A DNA stretch of 64,000 nt from Copromyces sp. CBS 386.78 (taxonomy: Eukaryota > Ascomycota > Sordariomycetes > Sordariales > Sordariaceae): contig MU839109.1 of the NCBI GenBank assembly GCA_030685235.1, forward strand, positions 124,001-188,000, written 5' to 3'. Below, in pieces: positions 58,256-64,000 of this stretch. The notes beneath the pieces are model-generated. The model saw only the letters and a program-made list of their open reading frames with translations. It had not been told where the DNA came from and searched no databases. A program made the position numbers and the translations under genes. Position 1 is the first letter of the stretch, and each line of letters begins with the position of its first letter.

Positions 58256-59617
58256 TCAGATCAAGCCCCTATTTCTCTCCAAAAATGTATCAACACTCAT
58301 CAACCTCTCCAATAACCCCAACTCCCTCGTCGCTTCCACCCCGTAACTCGAATCGAACTCATTCGCCCACCTCTGGCTAATGGCTATTGGATCCATATCA
58401 CTCACTGTCCTCCCCGTTTCCCAGTCTTGTTCGTCATCATCCGCCGGCCAGGTCCAAGGCTCATCCGCATACCGAACCCTCACCTCCTCGCCCAATACCT
58501 TCCCCATCCTCTCCGCAAGCTCACCGACGGTTATACTCTCAACCGCCAAATCTACGCCTCTATTTCGCCACTTGTTGCTCTCCCCTTGCGTCTCATCGTC
58601 AACAACACGTGCAGCTACCACACCAACATCCTCCGCATCCACCCACGCCACCCGCGTCCCTCTCTTCCACTTCGTCCTGATCGTCCTGATCTTATCCGTG
58701 TCCTTCCAGCCCAGATACGACCATCCAACCATGCGCTGAGTCAGCGAGTGCAGGAACCACCCCGGCCGGAGGATGGTGTAACTATCAAACCTGGCTTCTT
58801 GCACCATCCCCTCTATCTTCGCTTTAGTCTGCCAGTACGAAGACATGGGGTGCCACTCCCCATTCTTTCCCCAGCCGGGGAACTCAGCCCGTCTATCAGC
58901 CCCCAATGCGGTGGAGACGATTATCTTTTTGACGGTGGTGCTACTTTGCTGGGCGGCGGCGGAGATTACGTGCTGGGCGTAGAGCAGGTCGCGTTGGAAA
59001 TCGTCGGACAAAATGGGCGGGAAAAATATAGTTGTAGGCTGGAAAGTCCCAAAAACCCAAGACACTGATAAAGGGGAAGAGTAGTCGCCAGCCACCAGCT
59101 CGACGCCGAGAGATGAGAGGCATTCGGCGAGCGCCAACGATTCATGTTGAGCCGGAGCCAGGGCCCGCGAGAGTGCTACCGCTGAAGCGGACTGAGAGTC
59201 CCGGACTAGGACACCGATGGTGTACTTATCCCGGTACTTGGAGGCGAGGAGGGCGCGTAGGCAGCCGCGGCCTTGATTGCCTGTTGCGCCTAGGATGAGG
59301 ATTCGCTGCTTCTCTTGAGTGCCCTCGGCGCCGTCTTCGGTTTGGAACCGGGGAGAAGGTGGTTCAATGGGGGAGGAGGGGGCTATGGCCGGCGAAGAGT
59401 GCATGGGCGGCGAGGAGCACGGTTCGGCGGTTGAGGCTGGCCCTAGGGAGTCCAGGGAGGCGGTTGAGTTGAAGAGTTCCCCATGATCCTCGGAGGCGGA
59501 GGGCATCATGGGAGAGGAAACCATGGGCGGCGAGGAAGGGGGGTCCGTGTCCGGTAAGGAGGGCTCGGACGGAAAGCCGAGGGAAAGAGAGGAGGTGCGT
59601 TCGGAGTGAGAAGCCAT
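58256..59617 (-). CDS. NmrA-like NAD(P)-binding protein (453 aa)
   Basis: A single exon starting at ATG 59617 (ACCATTATGGCT context). Residues 1-100 are a Ser/Pro-rich extension. The Rossmann fold begins RILILGATGNQGRG with the GATGNQG dinucleotide-binding motif at 110-116. KIIVSTALGADRR, YWQTKAKIEGMV (the position of the SDR active-site Lys, with no clear YxxxK) and TILRPGWFLHS are typical of the NmrA/HSCARG family of redox-sensing regulators that bind NAD(P) but are usually not enzymes. The N-terminal extension is longer than in most family members. It diverges from nothing obvious; its 3' end faces the small gene at 58.05 kb. Confidence 0.88.
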   Translation of the reverse strand: MASHSERTSSLSLGFPSEPSLPDTDPPSSPPMVSSPMMPSASEDHGELFNSTASLDSLGPASTAEPCSSPPMHSSPAIAPSSPIEPPSPRFQTEDGAEGTQEKQRILILGATGNQGRGCLRALLASKYRDKYTIGVLVRDSQSASAVALSRALAPAQHESLALAECLSSLGVELVAGDYSSPLSVSWVFGTFQPTTIFFPPILSDDFQRDLLYAQHVISAAAQQSSTTVKKIIVSTALGADRRAEFPGWGKNGEWHPMSSYWQTKAKIEGMVQEARFDSYTILRPGWFLHSLTQRMVGWSYLGWKDTDKIRTIRTKWKRGTRVAWVDAEDVGVVAARVVDDETQGESNKWRNRGVDLAVESITVGELAERMGKVLGEEVRVRYADEPWTWPADDDEQDWETGRTVSDMDPIAISQRWANEFDSSYGVEATRELGLLERLMSVDTFLERNRGLI

Positions 59618-61434
59618 AATGGTTCTTGGGCGTTCGAGGGTTGAGGATCGAGGATTTGGAAGTGAGTAATGCGGATGACTGACTGGAGCTTCCGAGATGA
59701 GGATGCTGATGCCGCTGTACGACAGACGAGCTGATCACCACCTTTATATCACCATCAAGACTGACGGCCTTCGGCATGGATCATTCGGACTTCTCCAACT
59801 TCAAGAGCCATCACATTCTTCCTTCCTGTACGTATCCACCTCGGATCCTCTACCATCAGCCGCCTACCGTCGGTTGTCTAGCTCCTCGACATCACATTCT
59901 TCAGCTTTGATATCCAACCTTGCCCAGGGTCTCAAGGTCGAAAGCCCGCCAGGCCCTGGCCCGCCTCATCAGGGAGTTGTCATAGGTCGATGGAAGCAAA
60001 CAATCACGGCCCAGCACCCATGCGATATCCACGAGAAACCTACCGCATACAAAAGCAACGCCACATTTTCTTCTTTCTTTCCGTCCAAAAATGGAAGGCA
60101 ACCACACCGGGCCACAGCACTTTCCTAGGTCTCTGACGTCTAGATCCCCAGAAAACCCAGAGAGGTAAAAAAAGAGGAAACCACGCCCAGCAGCCAAGCT
60201 GCCAATTTCACAACCATTAGCACGCTACCCCCCAGCCCATCGTTCGGGAACCCCAATCGACAAATCTGCATCGCATTTTATGCCAATCAATAGCCGTCCG
60301 GTGATCGATGGAATCCTAGTCTAGAAAGTCAAATGACAACCATCCCGCGCGCCCGCCACGCCGCTACCGCCCCCACCACGTGGTTTTTCATGAACACCTC
60401 GTGCTATGATATCACGTTCGTTCCAAGGGTCTCTGGTGCATCTTTGTGGGAGACATGTCACTTCAGCTCCCGGTCATTTAGACTAGCTCTTCAGCTCCAT
60501 GTCATCCCCTCATCACTGCACGGCAAATTTGGAGAAGCTGGAAGCTGAAAACAAGTTGGAGAAACCACCAAAAAACTGAAGAGCAATGAGGGTGTGAACG
60601 TTCGGACTCCCGGCCTATCGTAGTGTATCTTTGTTGACACCTCTAGGTATGCAAGCCACTGATACCCGTCACGGGGTAGTCTGCCGCATTTCTTCGCATG
60701 TGCGCGGGTTTGGTATGTGTCGCTGACAAAGACAGAGGAGAAAAGGCATGTGAAGTCGGAATATTGATGGTTTATACGCGGGATGGGCGGGATATTGGCA
60801 TTATTGCGCGAGGTGGGAACCGTGGGATAAAGAAGATATGGGATATGGGAAATGGGCGCGATTCTTCCAAACAAAGGTGCGGAATGCAATGCGGGAAGCA
60901 GGAAACAAGAAACAATTAGTTGGGAAGACGGCACGGCACGGCACATTTGGGACTTCAACAGGGCGGGGGGGCAAAAAGAAAAAGAAGGAGAAAAGGCAAA
61001 AAAAGAAGAAGAACAGGAAAAAAAGAAGAAAATGCAAAATAAGCAGTGGGGAAATAGAAGGATGGTGAGAAGGAAAGCCGAACGATCATGAAGCAATGAG
61101 GTTGTTGCAACGTCATTTCCTCGAGTCAACGAATGGAGCCAAGGGTCTTGATCTCGCTAACGGCACCAACGTCACCAAGGTCGAACAACCAACGTGCCCA
61201 CAGCCTGGTCCATGGTCTTCAACTCCGCTGTGGTTTTCTATTCCTGGACGGAACCGAGTCCGAGTCCTTTGGGAAGTTTTTTTTTAACTCGGGACGAACA
61301 TCTGCTCCTACCCGAGAAAAACCCCCATGCAATACCGTCACCACATAAACACCGAATCCATTTATAAACCACCAATATCCCAATCTCCTACGCCCCAGCC
61401 CACTGGCTCCCAATAATCACCGACTCACCACACG
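59618..61434. other. Intergenic; no gene seen
   Basis: Lies upstream of the NmrA-like gene and downstream of the amine oxidase gene. It contains a purine-rich A/G tract at about 60,960-61,035 that produces Lys/Glu-rich false ORFs on + and Phe/Ser-rich ones on -. No repeat ends recognised. Confidence 0.5.
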
Positions 61435-63855
61435 TCAAGCATGCCCCCCACAGCACGGCGCCAACTTCCCCCCCTCTCCGCCTAACACCTGCTGCTCATC
61501 CTTCCCACTAGTTCTACTCCCCGCCTCCCGGTCCCCTTCCCCTGATCCCCCTCCCAAGTTCACTCCAAGCACCTTCTCCCCAATCTCCTTGACTTTACCC
61601 ACCACATCCTTCCCATTACGTGCCAGCATCTGCTCACTCAACCCAACACTACAATTAACTTCCTGCCTACTCGACTCCCTCACATCAATCGCCGGATTCC
61701 TCTCAAAGAAATTCGCCGGTCTCAACACCACCCTCGTCGTCTCAACAGGCATAACAGGAAAATCTTCCGTCCTCGGCACATGCTGCAGTCCAAACTGGAC
61801 CCAGACCACGGGGTTCCCATCATCCCCTCCCTCTAATGCATCTGCAGCATCTAATTTATCGCGACGATCAGCCCACGAACGAACACCGGTGCCGCCACGC
61901 GACTGGTTCGTGTATTTCCCTCCTGCGTAGAGTTCGCCCTCGCGGTACTTGGTTACATACACGCTGTGATCGGCGAACTCGGCTCGCTTGTGGTGGAAGG
62001 AGGACGGGTGGGCGAGCATGGGCTGCATGGGCGGGATGTGGAGCTTGTAGCCAGCTGGGGAGTTGTTGACTGGGTTTTTGGACATTCTGGAGAGGATCTT
62101 GAAGATGCGGCCTGTTTGGGGGGACAGGTCGTAGCCGCCTGATTGCAGGATGGGGGTTGTGCGCAAGGTGTAGCCTGTGCCGTGTGGGTTCTGGTTTTGG
62201 GCATTGTTCGCGAGGGCGTCTTTGGATGGGTCAAAGGGCAGGGGTACGCATTCTTCGTAGACGATGGCGTTACGGGGCCTCCCCGTGGAGGGAGACAAAA
62301 GGATAGGGGCAGACATGGAAGAAGTTGATAGCATGGGGTCGATTCGTAAGGAAAAAAAGTGCTGGTGGTAACCGGCTAGAACGCCAGGGTGGACTATAGT
62401 CCCGTAGGGGTGCGGGGTGTGTGACAGTTCCAAATCGACGGGCTGGGTGGACAAAATGCCCGTGGCGCGGGCTTCGTACGCGAGGTCGGCTGAGGTGTTG
62501 AAGACAAAGGATAAAATGTATTCGTAGTTGGACACGGTAAGAATGGTTTGGAGAACCAGTTCCCGCTGCCGAGTCACGACGGCCCGGTTGGTCCGGTAGT
62601 TGGTGTGTTTCCACCCTATGCCGGCGTCTTGCTCGTGCACGCAAATGACATTGGGCATGTTAACGGGCGAGCCGCTGCCGTCTGTCAAGACGCCCGAGAT
62701 GTAGTAAATGGATCCCAAGCAGTCACACCCCAGCTTGAGGTTATTGGCCATTATTCCGGCGCCGGCGTCACCCAAGTCGAAGGCGGCTTTGCGGTGGAAA
62801 GGATGGCGAGGGTCCGAGTAGGGAATCGCCATGTCACTCAACGACAAGCGATAGAAAAGCGGCTTGTTGTCATAATGCACGTCGTAAAGCACCATTCCCT
62901 CGCGCTGGTTGAAACCAAGCTTGAAATCCCATTTCTGCCACCGAATGAGCCGGCCCATCTCGGAGAAGGGCTCCACGGTGAAGGACACCCCCTCAGGCTG
63001 GACGACGTGAAGAGGCTTGAGGTCTGTACGAAGCGAAGGCTGCGCTTCAGGGATATACTCATTCGGCGGCCGTGGCTGCCACGGCTTCAACGGCTCGACC
63101 TTGTCGTCCAGTCCCGTAGGGAGGATATCGACGCGGATAACCTCCAGCGTGGCCGGGTCGATGACCGGTGAGACGGGCAGCGGAAATGCGTAGTGACACG
63201 AATCTGCCTCGGACGAGTTCTCGGGATCGCGCATGTACAGGAAACATTGCATGACACGGAGATCATCGTAGAATAATTTCCCGGACTCGTCGTCCTCGTG
63301 CTTGACGCCATCAGACCCGTAAATCCAGGGGTCGATAACGATCTGTGTTCCCTCGGGGAGCTTCAGTTTGGCGATCTCGGCTTGCACTTTCGGGTCGGCG
63401 AGGAGGGCCTTCTCAACAGCCATGATCTCCTCCCCGTCGCTGTTGGCATGTTGGAAGGGTCCCAGCTTGGCGTTGCTTTCGATTGTGTTGTTGGTCAAGT
63501 TTACGACGGCTTCGTGCACGTTATGAGTGCCGCGGAGGGAGTAGACGACCAAGGATCGTCTGTCCATGTCTACCTCTAGCGGTGTCTGGCCGGCTCGTTC
63601 GGCGACGAGGAAGGGCATCAGTTGGGCTTTGGCGGGCTCGAGGAGGGTGATGATTTTGAAGTGGATTTCTGTTCCTGAGGGCCATGAGGCCTTGATCAGA
63701 GAGGAGCTCTGCGTGATCTCGGAGGCTGTGAGAGGGCCGAGGGGGTGGGATTGGTAGGCTGGTGGTCCATTGCTGGCTGTGTTGGCTACCTCTACGCTCA
63801 GAGGGGCGTGGCCGGGCTCTTGTTTGCTGGTTGCTTCTTTGGTGTTTGCCGTCAT
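61435..63855 (-). CDS. Copper amine oxidase (806 aa)
   Basis: A single exon from ATG 63855 (MTANTKEATS) to 61435. It oxidises primary amines to aldehydes with release of H2O2 and ammonia, using copper and topaquinone. The topaquinone site is NYEY (443-446; Tyr444 is the modified residue). The catalytic base is Asp360 in AAFDLGDAG. Copper ligands are His497 and His499 (HQHFFSLRIDP) and His692 (QHVPRTEDFPVMPV). The N2 and N3 domains precede them (about 30-300). There is no signal peptide, and the C-terminus (CCGGHA) is not a canonical SKL peroxisomal signal. A Gly/Ser/Glu-rich tail of about 70 residues extends the core. Length is slightly above the usual 650-700. Confidence 0.96.
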   Translation of the reverse strand: MTANTKEATSKQEPGHAPLSVEVANTASNGPPAYQSHPLGPLTASEITQSSSLIKASWPSGTEIHFKIITLLEPAKAQLMPFLVAERAGQTPLEVDMDRRSLVVYSLRGTHNVHEAVVNLTNNTIESNAKLGPFQHANSDGEEIMAVEKALLADPKVQAEIAKLKLPEGTQIVIDPWIYGSDGVKHEDDESGKLFYDDLRVMQCFLYMRDPENSSEADSCHYAFPLPVSPVIDPATLEVIRVDILPTGLDDKVEPLKPWQPRPPNEYIPEAQPSLRTDLKPLHVVQPEGVSFTVEPFSEMGRLIRWQKWDFKLGFNQREGMVLYDVHYDNKPLFYRLSLSDMAIPYSDPRHPFHRKAAFDLGDAGAGIMANNLKLGCDCLGSIYYISGVLTDGSGSPVNMPNVICVHEQDAGIGWKHTNYRTNRAVVTRQRELVLQTILTVSNYEYILSFVFNTSADLAYEARATGILSTQPVDLELSHTPHPYGTIVHPGVLAGYHQHFFSLRIDPMLSTSSMSAPILLSPSTGRPRNAIVYEECVPLPFDPSKDALANNAQNQNPHGTGYTLRTTPILQSGGYDLSPQTGRIFKILSRMSKNPVNNSPAGYKLHIPPMQPMLAHPSSFHHKRAEFADHSVYVTKYREGELYAGGKYTNQSRGGTGVRSWADRRDKLDAADALEGGDDGNPVVWVQFGLQHVPRTEDFPVMPVETTRVVLRPANFFERNPAIDVRESSRQEVNCSVGLSEQMLARNGKDVVGKVKEIGEKVLGVNLGGGSGEGDREAGSRTSGKDEQQVLGGEGGKLAPCCGGHA

Positions 63856-64000
63856 GTTCAATGGTGTGTTGTCGATGGCTGTCTGAACGGGTGTTTTCTT
63901 TCGTCTAGGGATACCGATGTCTTTATGAAGTCATCTCGGACTCCATAGGAACCCGACCTTGTACGTAACCGCTTCCTAGGCATGCTCGCATGATCATTCT

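Noticed and set aside
60838..61091. Lys/Glu-rich + ORFs
   Set aside because: They come from a purine-rich simple tract.

Overview
The window looks like nuclear DNA of a filamentous ascomycete, most likely a Sordariomycete close to Neurospora. The reasons are: short introns (about 47-100 bp) with GT...GCTAAC...AG signals; a laccase of the Neurospora/Podospora type; Sok1/TCP11, NmrA-like and copper amine oxidase genes; and a left arm whose base composition is the mark of repeat-induced point mutation (RIP). The organism call is inference.

Region 1, about 1-15,890, is a RIP-destroyed repeat compartment. It is very AT-rich, almost free of CA and TG dinucleotides, and has no long ORF. A Ty3/gypsy pol (reverse transcriptase, integrase) can be read through the stops at about 2.3-4.9 kb and a Ty1/copia pol at about 12.1-15.5 kb, both on +. 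The middle cannot be assigned. A 744-bp un-RIPed hAT-like MITE sits inside the gypsy relic.

Region 2, about 16-24 kb, holds a short TTAGGG tract, a seven-exon laccase on - and, diverging from it, a secreted Cys-rich protein with two apparent carbohydrate-binding-like domains on +.

Region 3, about 24-41 kb, is the most unusual part: a cluster of small, fast-evolving paralogous genes of unknown function, mostly on the minus strand. Members share an MS- start, a phase-2 first intron with similar 3' ends, a W-Y/V motif, Glu/Arg-rich coiled coils or a basic KRKR tail, TATA-like boxes 130-200 bp upstream and (in three) a shared upstream 16-mer. One has a tandemly duplicated intron+exon cassette. 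One is split by a 476-bp hAT-like MITE whose removal restores the frame exactly. One is broken by an 11-bp tandem duplication. A third MITE (TA target duplication) between two members carries a degenerate tRNA-like unit with Pol III A and B boxes.

Region 4, about 41-64 kb, is mostly ordinary euchromatin: an FHA-pseudokinase, a gene-poor stretch with relics and a PIF/Harbinger-like MITE (44-48.3 kb), a four-TM membrane protein, a Sok1/TCP11 protein, a small conserved-looking ORF behind a uORF, an NmrA-like protein and a copper amine oxidase.

The genes do not form one obvious pathway. Laccase and amine oxidase are both copper oxidases but lie 42 kb apart. The coherent theme is a dynamic, repeat-bordered, possibly subtelomere-like region that generates and breaks lineage-specific genes.
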